Shown here piece after piece: positions 35,312-47,880 of a DNA stretch of 64,000 nt. The stretch comes from Heliopora coerulea (taxonomy: Eukaryota > Cnidaria > Anthozoa > Scleralcyonacea > Helioporidae): the NCBI GenBank assembly GCA_030142905.1, contig JASJOG010000277.1, forward strand, positions 62,001-126,000. The letters are read 5' to 3'. Position 1 is the first letter of the stretch. Each line of letters begins with the position of its first letter. The notes under the pieces were generated by a model. It made no database searches and was not told the DNA's origin. It saw only the letters and a list, made by a program, of their open reading frames with translations. The translations under genes were made by a program, and so were the position numbers.

Positions 35312-35507
35312 AAAAGCTCTGGTTAAGTTGCTTGAAAATCGAGGTAGAAATTGACCAAATTTAGGAAGCTGTTTGGTATCAAAAGATGTCTCAATTAATA
35401 ATTTCACCTTCATGTTTTCCCCATCAGTTACTAATGAGTTTGAGAAACAAATGTAAAACATAAATCCATAGTTCACTTACCAATACAAAACAACCAAAAA
35501 AATTTTC

Positions 35508-35696
35508 TCACTGCCTTTCCATTTCTAAAGCAGCTTTCTCAGCATCAAAATTCTTGTAGTAGTTTTCATACTTTTTCTTCAGTGGATCAGCATAACCAAA
35601 CTTCCATGAAAAGCCAGCAACAATCCCCAGAACTATTCCAACCATTAAATCCTTCCTTATTTTTGTTTGAACAAACCCTCGCAGTTGTGGAGCCAT
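35508..35696 (-). CDS. COX6C: Cytochrome c oxidase subunit 6C
   Basis: Small nuclear-encoded subunit of respiratory complex IV in the mitochondrial inner membrane. A single coding exon gives 62 residues: MAPQLRGFVQTKIRKDL, then a membrane segment (VGIVLGIVAGFSWKFGYA) and the matrix/IMS tail KKKYENYYKNFDAEKAALEM. The segment order and the KFGYADPLKKKYENYYKN pattern match the family (human KF-VAD--KK-Y--FY-NYD); human is 75 residues. A likely 5' UTR intron runs from a donor at 36274-36275 to an acceptor at 35707-35708, which would place transcription start near 36.3-36.4 kb. It is head to head with ASXL. Confidence 0.9.
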   Translation of the reverse strand: MAPQLRGFVQTKIRKDLMVGIVLGIVAGFSWKFGYADPLKKKYENYYKNFDAEKAALEMERQ

Positions 35697-36562
35697 TCCA
35701 AGTAGACTGGGTCAGGAAATGTATGAAGCCAAAATCTAAAATCAAGCACGTTTTTAAGTTACAGTTACATTAATGACAATTTGGGTTTCCCAGCGAAACA
35801 GTTTTGCAAATATTAGTAGATGTTCTCATATTCACAGGATATAAAGTCATTTGTGTTTAGGTTGCTGAATCTGCTTGTAATCAAATAAAAAACAGAGACT
35901 TTAACTTGATTAAGTTTCAAGATGACATTTTCCGGGCTGTTTATTCTTCAATATTTGACTGCAAAAAGTTTTGGTTTTTTTTGCTTTTTGCCAAAGGCTC
36001 TTTATACACATTATAACACTTTTCTACACAGTTAAGAGGGTGATTTCTACAGACTGAATACAAATTTCCGACTTCAACTTTATTAATCAAGTCTAAACTC
36101 AAGGAAGCTGATAGTAAAACAACAGCTATGCTAATGGCCAAGCCAAATTGTCGTGTTTAGTTTTCTAATTTTTCACTTCTAGATACAAAGAAATATTACT
36201 CTAGTTAGCCACTTATCGCATGGAATTACTTGGATAATATATTGAATGAATATAAAGCTAGAAAACCTTTCTTACCTTGCAAATAATCTTTATCAGTATA
36301 CTTGAGTTCGACAACAAATTTTCAGAAGCTCGGAAACTTGATGTTTTTTTTACTACCGCACATCCGCAATACAATGGGCGCAGATTTTAAAAATTATTAG
36401 TACCCAGTTTCCCTTTATTTATCATAAATCCGAAAAAATGGCGGATTAGCGCCTCGGCGGTTCGCTTCTTGGAAGTCGATCTGTTTTTGGATTCTTTGCT
36501 GCTGAGATTTGATATCGAAAAGGCTTTATATCCGAAGCGCAGTTCGAGGAAAAGAACCAAGT
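35697..36562. promoter_or_regulatory. Divergent promoter region, COX6C / ASXL
   Basis: 866 bp between start codons. It contains the probable COX6C 5' UTR intron (about 35709-36275), so the true shared promoter is near 36280-36500. No sites were assigned. Confidence 0.55.
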
Positions 36563-39500
36563 ATGGACAAACAGAAGAAGAAAGGCATTACTTGGGGCGA
36601 AGCAGCTAAGATCGTAAGTTTACTGAAACCAGGACGTGGTTTGGCGCTGATCAGCACTTTGTTTTGGCTAGCGAGATCAGGCGATTTCCTGGTGGATTTA
36701 GGTGCTGCGTGTTGAAGCTCCGCTTTCCCTTGCAGGTGCTGGAAAACGCTTCACGTCCCTTGACGCATAAAGAAATACTGCAAGGCATTCTTGAAAGAAA
36801 TCTAAAAGAAGTGAAGTTAACGTATGTAAACTAACGGGGTTACTACGAAGCTGTCACCGTCATCTCAAAATATTCCTGAACGAGGAAGTTTAGGCCTAAT
36901 CTTTGTATTGAAAGAGGCATGGCGCTATGTTGTTTAGCAAGCATTGGCGTGGATATAGGCCAAATTGGGCCTGTGTTACCCACACTGGCCTTTGAGTACG
37001 CGAATACAGTTATCTGATCAGTCAGTTTCAGAAAACGTAGTTATATTACCATGAGTTTTCTGTTTACATTTTAAACTATTGTTCTACGAGGCTTATTTGC
37101 TGTGACGATTGGCAGTAATCCAGCATAGTGCTTCAAAGGAATTTTGGAAACTTGTCACAGTGATCAGTTGGACTTGGTCACATTTAGGAGCAAGGGATCA
37201 ACTCTGTAATTTTCTTCAAAGGGAAACAACAGCAGCCAAAGGACTGTTAAACACTCATTTCCTTCAAAGTTCCAGTAAATAAGTCATACATGTAGTGTTA
37301 AATGATTGAAAGGAAACTTGGGGCAGTCATTTGAACAGTGTTTAAAATGAAAAACCAATAAGTGCAACCTGGCAACTTTCTGGTTTTTATATTTTTTGTT
37401 AGAGTAAAGTAAAAGTATTGTTATCTGCTGTAGTTGGTCAAACAGTGAACAACATTTGCAGACAGCAATGCTAGGACTGTTCATTCAATCAGAAGTTCTG
37501 AAACAAAGATGTCAACACTTGGTAGTCCTAGCAAAGTGGCTTCAAAATGACTATTTTATGACATACTGAAGGCATCAAAGATTTAAGAACAACTGGGAAA
37601 AAGCTTGAAAGATTTTCCATTATTTGAAGTTCAAACTCAGATATGAATAGCTTGGTTTATGTAAGCATTAAGTAATATGAAAGCCAATGACAACAAGAAC
37701 TCATCTAACTTGTATTTTGTTCAAAACTTGTTTATAGTGGCTCCTCAGCTTTGGCTTGCATAAATGCAATGCTTCATGCTAATTCACGCACCCCATCTGA
37801 TCTTTTTCACAAAGTGGAAGGACGGAGTGGTTGTTACAGATTGAATGTAAGTGCTGTCAGAGTTTTTGCTCCTGAACTTAACCTTGTATAGATTACTGAA
37901 TGTATCTAATACAATGAACATATAATCACTATCTCACCCAGACTGTTATAATGACAGCATCCTGCTTTGCCCACACTGCAGACTTTCAATATAGCACTAT
38001 GCTTTACATCTGGGCACAGAATAAGGTCTCAAGGTATTGGACATGCTAACCAGTGAAACTAGTAACTGATGAGTGTAGTGGCTTTCCCTGCTGTCAAAGT
38101 ACATATATTTTTTAACATTTCTTTTCCAATAATTCAGATGTGTTCACTGGTTTTTTTTAATGTTTTATGCCAGCCATATAAGTAAAATACATGTTGATGT
38201 AGGTGCACATAGAGATGTTCCAAATACTAGTATGCTGAAGACACTGGTTCTATATCCCAATTCAGCTTCTTGCTATGACCATCTTCTGTTGAGAACTGTC
38301 AAATGTTTTGAGTTAAGGGCATTCAGAAATAGTGTGGAGTAATTGAATCCTGATGTAAGCAGTGTCTAAATTATACACTTAAACATTATTGCTAAATTTG
38401 TCTTATTCAGGAAAATCGTGCTGAACACAAAGATTTTTCAACAAGTGATTCAGAATCTCCAGGTGTGTACGAATGTATTTTGTTTCATGCTGTGGAGACA
38501 TACATTGTTGCATTTTAATACTTTGATATTTTCCTAGGCTCTAGCTCAAACAGCGCAATTTCAGATACCAAAGAGCTCAGCCAATTTGGAGAAAATTCAT
38601 CAGACAATTTGGCAGGCCCATCTAATACCAGAGCTGAGACCATACCATGGAAATCTTTGACGTTTCCTTCAACGAATGTTCCTCCAGCATCTGGATCATT
38701 GCCACCAATCAGCAGTATGCCATTTATCAGTTATTTTGGGGTTTTTCTCTTTGTAGGATTTTGTTATGATTTACCAGACTTAAAGATTATCATCCACTGC
38801 TGAAACTCAACTGAAATATGGACTAGTGTCTTTCTTTGAACTCCCCATCATGCCATCAGGTTTTCCACACCACATCCCTGTTCTACCCAATGATTGTATA
38901 AATCATAAACTGATGGTGATGTCTTCATTTAACTGTAAACGTTACTGCCCTGTAAACATTTTATATTGGTGAAATACAAGGAGACAGGGTTTTGGGAAGA
39001 TTAACTGGGGAAACTAAGCTCTGACCTACAGTGAAATGTTACTAGGGGTTGTCTCAGTGGGGCTACAGTCTCCCCTCCCTATCAAGGAAAATCCACAATT
39101 CTTTTGGGGAGTTTTTACTGACGATAACACACTTATATATTGTACAAACTATGAGTCCAGTACTTGTTGTTGTTGTAGTGAGGAAAGATAAAATACCCTT
39201 CTCTTCATGTCAAGTCTACAAGTAAACTCTTTCTGGTTGGTTGTTGCAATTATCCTTGCTTTTTTGCTTATTCTTTTACTTGCATATTCCACCCAATCAT
39301 TATCTTGGTTACACTTTGAAACAGTGATCTCTGCCTTCAGTTAGCTGCTAAATTGAACTCTCCTAAGCAGCTGTATAATAGCAGCGGAATATGCCCGACT
39401 ACCCTGAAGACTTAGTAAAAACGCTCGTCTGTAATCCGACTGAATCGGCTCGTTTACAGCATTGATGACTGGAACTTTTACTCTCTCAACAGGCATGTTG

Positions 39501-42500
39501 GGCTCATACCCGAGCCGGGTTACCACGACAACATCAGTGACGTCATCTGTCGCTTGTGCCATCGCTGATTCTCGCCTCAATAGCCTGATAGCGCCAACTC
39601 CTGACAACCTCCCTCAAAGCTCGACGCTTTCGAAGAAACGAGTGGTGAAACCTCGTTTTCAGAGTGATGGACCGACTACGAAAAAGCCACGCGTGACATT
39701 TAAGTTAGACAAGGAGAAAAAAGGAGGTGAAGAACGACCGTCAAGACCTGCCGTCAAGACTAAGGCCGAGGTACAGAATCTGGAGTATGGTATATAACCA
39801 GGGCTGGGTTGGACTACAAATATTTTGTAGTTCGTGACGATTACGGCTACTGATCAGCAGTGGCCGATTGTTTGAACCGCGATTAGCGCTAATCCGGGAT
39901 TACCAGTAAATCTGTTGTTTTGGTTTTGTTTATTTTGGTTGAACAATCTAATTCAGATTTTTCAGCTTAAAACCTTTCTATGTACAGCTGAAATCTTTTA
40001 AAGTTACGTCCAACTTCTCAGCAGCATGATCGGAAAGTTGTGCGCAAAATTTTCGCTAATCCTGGACTAAGCTAATCGCCTTTTGAACAACCGAGCCCTG
40101 ATGTACAGTGTGGTTCGCTGCTGACAAAATTTTAGCGAACTATTATAGGAATATCACTTGACGTTTATGTTAACTGGGCCCCCTCCGTTTGAACCTCTCG
40201 TCATGTTCCAAGATATAGGGTTTATTTATGATGAAGGAAGTTTTAAAGTGTCAGAACCTGGCATTTTAATACGCAACCAGGACCGGATGCGAAAAATGCA
40301 ACTCTTCAACCTCCGGCTGGAAATCAAACTTGCAATCTTGGGAATGTACTCCGGTGCTTTGTTACTAAATGAACTAGGAAGACGGTGGCCAAGAGTTGAC
40401 CACAAGTTCTGTATTTGCAATGGTGGTAATGCCGGTGAAGAAATGGGTAGATTCAACTTATATTCGGCATTTATACTTGATCACGTAAAATGAAGTTTAT
40501 ATATGCTGGAGGAACGTTTTGAGTCTCAGAATCCTTAGACGTATTCTGAATCTGCTTGGACTACTTAAAAATGGAATTGCAGTTACCTAATCTCGGTACC
40601 ATATCCACTCTTTCGTTTCAAGTTTCAAGTGTAATATTGACATCACATGTAGTTCGGTAGAAATTGTACCCTAAAAAGGGCAGTGCATCGACCAGCTAAT
40701 AATTGCGAAGGTTCCTTTGTTGTCATATGACATCGCATCCATCAGATATCTTATCTTTAAATTTGTAGTTAAAGTACATGGAAAATGAATCTTCTCCATC
40801 GAAAAATTTTATTCCTCCTGTGCTGAAACCGCCGATGTACCCGACGCACACTGTCGTGAAAACGTCATCAGGTGGATTTTTTGGGGTAAGTCGTTACGCT
40901 TGGTATATGAAGCACTTTGTGTATTAGATAAGTTATGCTGGTCTTACCAAAGCCTTGAGTCTTTCAAAATTGCAGATCACTGCTGAAAATCACGAAATCT
41001 CGTGGATTATATGATACCAACAGTTAAATATATACTAACGATTTAAACTATGACAAAGGAACGTGGGCCTATACCTTCATTTAGTCCTCGATTCGAGATA
41101 TCAGCTTGTTGGGAATCTGGATGAAATTACGTATGTGCACTGAGGAACTCGCTGCGTAATTTGTGTGATTCTGCCTCACATCACTATTTTTCTATCTTTT
41201 CTGAGATGTCTTCTTTTTTTTTATACTTCCTTGTATAGCAAAAGAGACACAAGAAAATGAGTATTGGTAAGTTATGACCAACATACCCTAACTGTTCGCC
41301 GTTCGACGTTTAAAGAGGAAAAACAAACCACTTGGAGATAACGTTTAATCTTTTGATTCTAATTCTTTTCTACTTTGTTAGCTGCTCAAGTGAAGCGTTC
41401 CAAAGAAGGTCAGGTTGATTTGGTCTCACCGGATTCCATTTTGTCGAAGATAAACGTTAGAGTAAGCATTCATTGCATTCACGAGTTAAAAAAGAACAAA
41501 CTGCGGATTTAGTCTTGATAGACAATAAGTAAAACAACCTAAATTTCTGCATGATACAGTATCCCGTGCTATAAATCATAATTACACGTAGGTAATTTCT
41601 CTCTTGGTTTTTAGTCCTTGATCAATTTCAAGACGTTCCATCTTTTGCCTCCGCACTATCAATACCAGCTGGTGAAACTTTTACCAGAAGTTGACCGCGA
41701 AGTTGGTAGCAAGGGCGATTTAAGGTAACTGGAAATTCTGTGCCGTCCTTGGGTAAAATATGACATTCTTAAACCGAATGACGGATAGAGCGTTGATAGA
41801 TAAAAAGTTTGAGTCCGGTTTTCGAATGTAAATTCCTTAGAAGTTTTTATTATGATAAAAGTTATTAGAATAATTGAAAATTTAAAAAAAAAATGTGAAG
41901 AACAGCTGACCGGTTCTTTGGTCGACCTTGAAGATCCCTCTCAATAAAAATTCTCCCGAGCATATATTATTTTCTCTAAATAGGCCTTTGCACCCCGACT
42001 TTTGTTCTCGCGACCGGCACCCTGATGTATGGATTAAACTCACGAGAACCTCGAGGACGAACTGGAACGAACCATAAGGCCCCATCTACACGATACTACA
42101 ATCGCACATGATTCTTCACCCTGGCATATCCAATTATATCGTAACAGCATAATTCCAGCCATCTATTCGCTCACAAATGTTGCAATGCGCCCTGAAGACC
42201 CTTGTGACTAAATCGTATACATCAGAATGTGTACACGACAATCGTACCGTGTAGCTCCGGGCCTAAGCATAAGCCTTGCGGCGTAGACGATACAGAGGTA
42301 ATTCTATACACTAGGATGACAATTGCGGGACAAAACCGCACTAGCAAACACCCATCAAAGGTACTTCTGAACATGATCTAGGTTTCTATATTAACAGTAT
42401 TTTATGTTAAAGCGCGGCAATTTTTCCCCCATAAAAAGTTCATGTTTTTATGTCGTCTATTTTTTTCCCCATTTGTCTCAGGCCATCCAGTAGCGCCTTT

Positions 42501-45500
42501 ACCAACGAGTTTTTCACGAGTGCGTTCCGATCGTGGAAGGAGAGGTTGAGTGAAGGTAAGGGCGTTCGGAAGTAAAAAAAAATGATTTAGTTAAATCAAC
42601 TTTTCAATTGCTGGTCAAACTAACAGCCTATTCCCCTGTGCAGAATCATACTGAACTGTTTGCCCCTAATTTCCACTCTCCATTTACTTTTGTGGTGCTA
42701 GTGAATGTATTTCAATGTGGACTGGTCAATACTAGTTGCTCAAAGTTTGTCTTTAAAGTGAATCTCTATGATTAAATTACAACAGGGGAGTTTACTCCAG
42801 AGATGAGCCAGAAGATTCAACAAGAGCAAGACAAATTTTTTAGTCAAGATCCGTGGAAGGTAATGGGACTGTAAGAATTCAAGAGCCAAATAGCAAATAC
42901 GGTTATCAGTTAAGCTTGGTTTCTTTATATGCTAAAATTTCAAAGAACGATACCCCGAGATGCATCCCTCTCCGGACCAGTCTTTCTAGCGTCCAACTTT
43001 TCTGACCGTAGAAGTCTAAAAGCGTGCGCAGTGATATTACAACCAGGCAGTAATAGGCTATAACATCTATCTTCATTATAATATTTTCTTTCCTTGTAGA
43101 CGAAACATTTTGAGCCTGTATGGGGACAAAGGTAACTATTGGTCCATTTATATGCTTTGCTTGTATTGCTGAAGTTGATAAAATAGGTTTATCGCATTCA
43201 GAGTTCCTGAAGGGTAAATCTATTTGAAGACTCTAACCAAGGATATACTAGGCGGAGATCAGAAAGACAGGTTAAAAATAAGAGCCCAGCATAACGAATT
43301 GGGCTCTTACTGTTGCTGCAAGCCCTTTATTGACCAGAGGCGGAGTTTATAACAGATTTTTTTGCTAGAAAAATTAAGATGTAGCATAAGCCACTTGATC
43401 AGTAACATATTTCGCTCTTTGAGGTCCAAAAACAAGTATATGGTATTCAAGTTGTAAAATACTAGTTAAACATTAAGAAGTTAAGCAGACATCTTTCAAC
43501 GTCTGGAAAGCAGGACCAGTCAGGTACAGGTTAAGTCCGTTACAACGTCCGGATGGCGTTACTTTTGTGGTCAATGAACGACAGCCACACTGGCCGGCAT
43601 TACTGACTTCGGAAGGGGAGGATAAGTGGGGACATGGGAATTTAGGCGGACGCGAGAAATTCCCACCTTCTGATGAACTCCCAAGTTCCATGCGTCAAAA
43701 GCTAGAGCGGTGATGTTTGTTTCCTGTACAATTTCAGGCACTGTATTGAGGTTAATGTCCATTTCTATTCGTTTTCAAGATTCCTGGGTAACGAAAGGTA
43801 TGTATCACCTGTGGAGAAAAGCCATCAGATCATGGAAGAACTTAAACTGGAACGATTAAAAGAGCAGGAGAGACAGAACCTGAAAGAAACGGAGGACATG
43901 AACTTGAATGCGCCGAATAAAATGGACAGAAAGCAACCTGAGTGTGTTGAACTTCCAGCGAAAAATCTCACTGCTAAACAAAGGGCTGCCCTATTACGTC
44001 AGCAAAAACTAACAAACGCTAAAAGTGCGACAAATAAAGCGACGTCTTGCCACAAAAAAGCGACGGATGTGAAGCCGTCCAGTCGGGGAAACGGAGGGAA
44101 AAGTTCTTCAAAAGACATTCAGGTAAAGGAAGAAAATTCAAACAAGAAAGTCACCAAGGTAGGAGAAAAGACGAAGGGAAAACAGACGTCTAAGACTTCT
44201 AAACAAGGCAAGGTCAATCGTTCGGCGAAAGCAATAAGCTCAGATAATTCAGAACTACAGAAGATGTCAACAGATACGACTAATACAGGCATATTGGTTA
44301 GCATGGGTCAACCACTTCCAGAGCAAATTGCGCCTTGCAAGACAAACAAAGAAGGTAAGATGTTACATATGGTATCTGAGTTTGATGAGTAGAAGAAAAA
44401 AAAATTCATGTAAGGGAAAAATACGAGGAAGAAAACACAACCAAAAAGATACGACCGGATGAAATTAAGAATGTTTAGTAGCAGTTCACCCCCTTAGTTG
44501 CTTCGCGCAACACTATCACAGAGTGAAGGTTAAAGGCTAATTTTAGCATTGGTAGTCATGCGGTTTCCAATTTAATCAATGATATAGGAACAGAATACTA
44601 CGTAGACAGTGATAAATAAGGTAAAAAAATTAAAGGTTGATAATTGCCGTGACTGATCTCAAACAATTCCAACGTTTCGAGTAAAGGTCCTTCGTCAGAG
44701 AAAGAAACGTGTCCTGAAATTAATTTTTCTTGAATTTAGTTTGAAATTAATTAGCACGAGTGTGATATCGCAAAAAAAAAAAATTTGGACGGGGTGAGGT
44801 GTAGGTTCACCGTCGCCGGGGGTAGTTTAACCGTAATCCTAACCCTAATCCTTTTCCAAGTTTCCCCTAGAAAGATATTCATCTATTTAAGCGTATTTTA
44901 GAATTGATGCTAGTCATCTTTTCGGCGGTGAGACTATGCTGGAAAATCTGTGGTCCGGGTGAAAGACGATGAATGTCCCACGATTTGGGACATGTTGTTC
45001 GTCTTTTGCTTTCCGATTTTCAATTTACGGCGGAGGCCCTTGGAAAGAAACGGCTGCTTCAATTTCTCAAGCCTTGATTTTATCGCCTTTTGAAGACTGC
45101 CGTTTTTCATCATCAAAGCCAGTGAAAGGAAGTGTGTAAAGATGGTAACTTCGTATTGAGCGTTAAACATGTCGGATATTAACATGCGTAGTTACTTTGA
45201 GAGTATTTTTTTTTTCTACCGAGGTGAAGTAACTGAAATCATTCATAATACTAACAGGATTTGCTGATGTGTTCGCAGGCATCTTTCAATCGGAAAGGAG
45301 TACCTTGCAAGCAGACGCTACTCCTGAGGACTCGAGACCAGATTCCAGTCCTCTCACTTCACAAGAATCGACAGCAAGTGGAAAACCGGGTCGCGGATCA
45401 ACGCCAAAGAATGGCAAGAAAAAAATTTCAAAACCAACTCAGAAAATGGTAGTCGTGAACAACGCTTTACGCTTCGAATGCTCTTGCATGTTAAAACCAA

Positions 45501-45583
45501 TGATGATGTGTCGGCAGTGCGGGGCATTCTGCCATTCCGATTGCATAAGCCCAGTGTCAGTGTGTAGCGCCTGTAAGGCTTAA
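36563..45583 (+). CDS. ASXL: Additional sex combs-like chromatin protein
   Basis: Scaffold of the Polycomb deubiquitinase (BAP1/Calypso with ASX). Fifteen exons, all in phase: 36563-36613, 36736-36821, 37738-37846, 38411-38462, 38538-38714, 39493-39770, 40769-40885, 41239-41266, 41382-41461, 41615-41724, 42482-42555, 42786-42859, 43100-43131, 43780-44354, 45279-45583; 715 residues. An N-terminal HARE-HTH domain ([20 protein letters not shown], then [14 protein letters not shown]) spans about 1-85. DEUBAD/ASXH (about 310-420) has [28 protein letters not shown] and [19 protein letters not shown]. The C-terminal atypical PHD finger (residues 681-715) has Cys at 682, 684, 692, 695, 699, 703, 710 and 713 and His 700. 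It is far shorter than vertebrate ASXL (over 1400 residues): a compact version keeping all three signature domains. Exon 5 donor (GTATGC) is the least certain junction. Larger introns (38715-39492, 39771-40768, 44355-45278) contain no further gene. Confidence 0.93.
44618..44704 (-). repeat. Dispersed 3'-end repeat in the last ASXL intron
   Basis: On the minus strand: TCTGACGAAGGACCTTTACT, CGAAACGTTGGAATTG, then GATCAGTCACGGCAATTATC. Closest in layout to 18623-18708. CTGACGA and GAAAC boxes are present. Confidence 0.65.
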
Positions 45584-47880
45584 AGTGTATTAAATGAGTG
45601 TGTACTATAGAAAATGAGGAAATTAATTTGGATGATTTATGTAAACATTAATTTTCGATAAAATCATACGCTGCCATATGCTTGTATTGTCTTACTGTTA
45701 ATTTCGCCATCTTCGAAAAGGAGCTCAGAAAAACTCAGAGTTTACATTTGGAAAAACTTGACTTGCAAAAGCTGCTCTGGCAACAGAGCTTTAAAAGTTA
45801 GTTCTTTCAGGAAGTGTATTTCGTGATTAGGTAGCTTAGAAAGATGGGCTTACTTAAACCTGTAACTATATGGTTTGGGTCCATTGAAAAATATCAGTTT
45901 TCGATGAAAGGCTATAGCATACGTTTTAATACCATCTTTTCTTTTTTTTTTCTCGAAAATCCAAGTGGTTTCCTCTCAAAAAGGAAGAGTACCAGTGAAG
46001 CAGACCACGAACTGACAATAAGTACGCCAAATATCAATTGTCATTAGCGCTAGTTCTTAGCTGGCTATTCCTTTTCTTCAGTTAAGTCCTTTTCGGATGA
46101 CGAGAATTCGAGGAATAAAAGTCGATACTGTAATTTTTAAAATGTTTCGGACCTGCTGTGATCATGCTATTCCGTCTATTCTGCTACCCTGAGTATAAAA
46201 TCCATAATACAGTTCGGTTTGTTCCTAAATCAGAATAATTCCCAAAGGAACGCTATTTCATTTATTCTTATCCCGGAATAGCTCCGAAAGGATGCAGCCA
46301 AAGGATTTTTACACTGCTCATAAAGCCAAAACGTCCAGAAGTTGCCTTTTGAGACTACAGTGTTCCGGATAAGAGACATCTCAGGTCATCGCCCTGACGG
46401 ACACAACTACCTGACCCGGTATGACAGATGCAAACCTAAGGGGAAAAGACGTCAAGTAAAAAATGAGAACTTGAGAACCGAATGGCCTACGAGTACAAAG
46501 CATGCCGCTCTCAAATGTGACCCCTCTCATTTCCTCTGTGACCTTTTGCCTCCAAAACTTATCTGGGACGCCCGATGACCAACCGCACGCGAGATATTGT
46601 ATCTCACTCCAGACCATTGGTCACCCCTTACACCACCTTGAAAGGATATGCCATTTTGTTTTGAAAAGCGCCTAGTTAGGTCAGTTCAAGGCTCAAAAAA
46701 AAAATAAAAAAAATAACACGCCTGACGGGACTGGACTTTCGTCCATCCCTGGAGTTGTGTCACTCCTAAGTTTGCACAAGAGCGCGCAGATTGACAATCC
46801 TCGCCCCAAGGGCGTTTCAGAGGTTGGCGGCAAAAGCAAAGTTTTGCTCACAAGTATACCTCCTGGCAGTGGCTGGAGATCATGTGAGGAAATTTTAATG
46901 GTATTTGGAAAATTTTTCCGCCAGTTTGATCACAGTTTTATTACGCGACCTACAACCTTTGCAAGGGCGTTTCTCCTTGCCATCAACCCGATAAACGTTC
47001 TGGGGCAAGGTTGCAGGCTGAGTTCTCACACTTCACACTTTGGTATCCTCTTGTCGGATTCTCGCTATTCTTTCGCCGGCAGAAGACTGGCCACTACGAC
47101 GCAACACTAAAAAATGAATACCGCGCATTTCAATTTAACTCGTGAAAAATCCGAACAAGTCGAAGATCCACGAGACGACGGAAAAACCTTGGAAGCCAAT
47201 GACACCAACACAAGCCATAACCTTAGGCGGGTTTACTCTCGCCTGACGCGGACCGTATGTATCAATGTTTTAAATCAGTGATACCAATATCACAGCGAAC
47301 ATCCAGTCTTGCTTTATTATCTCTCTTCAATACAATCTTGGAAGTATTGATTATGTTTTCACCACGGTGTTAAACTGTTATTTCTCCAAGACAAACGTGC
47401 AAAATTTCTCAGTGCAAGCGTCAGCGTAAGAAACGCAAGAAAGGTCCCAGTTTTTTTGCGCTCGCGATCACCCGTTCAGCGTGCTCGCATTTCTTCCGTT
47501 GTCGTTTCTCTGTGATTCACTTGTGCGTGCTTCGCCATGTTTATTCGTGCAAAAACAACAAGTTTCAAAACATTCTCACGAATACACCAAATTCCGTAGA
47601 AAATTGACATTTGAGTACTCCGCTAAAGAGGTCTGATTCTGAACCTGCAAAGGAATAAATGATTGAACAAATAAACGAATCTTCCTCCCTCACTGATTGC
47701 TTGGTGCCAATGCGTTTTACCGGAATTCTTTGCATGCAGTAAACTGAATGTTCATCACCCCAATTTGATTGGGGGTGTCAAGCTTGATTTGGCATGATTG
47801 CTGCATACAATTGCTTATTCTGGTGTAAGCAATTTTCACTTAAGTGCTCAATTCCCACTTACAATTTGCCCCTGCATGTC
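45584..47880. other. Intergenic region, nothing recognised
   Basis: 2.3 kb between the convergent ASXL and EEF1E1 genes. Only short open frames without family motifs were seen. A short A-rich run lies near 46696-46715. It presumably includes both 3' UTRs. Confidence 0.5.

Larger units (their letters stand above)
30493..35507. other. Intergenic region with repeats, no gene recognised
   Basis: 5 kb between the DUF229 gene and COX6C; both run leftward. It contains a tandem repeat (30949-31024), a nested SINE/MITE (31250-31775), a retroelement end (33344-33411), MITE copies (34912-35000, 35248-35311) and a palindrome (35088-35179). 30630-30690 and 32398-32455 are diverged copies of each other (both contain CTCGTC-TGGG-TATG and TTGTCTCA). 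Open frames here are short and without motifs. Confidence 0.6.

Noticed and set aside
44830..44860. CCTAACCCTAATCC, telomere-like
   Set aside because: Only about two units; no array.
46757..47110. 117-codon plus-strand open frame between ASXL and EEF1E1
   Set aside because: No domain, no splice-linked neighbours and no repeat match visible; treated as chance.
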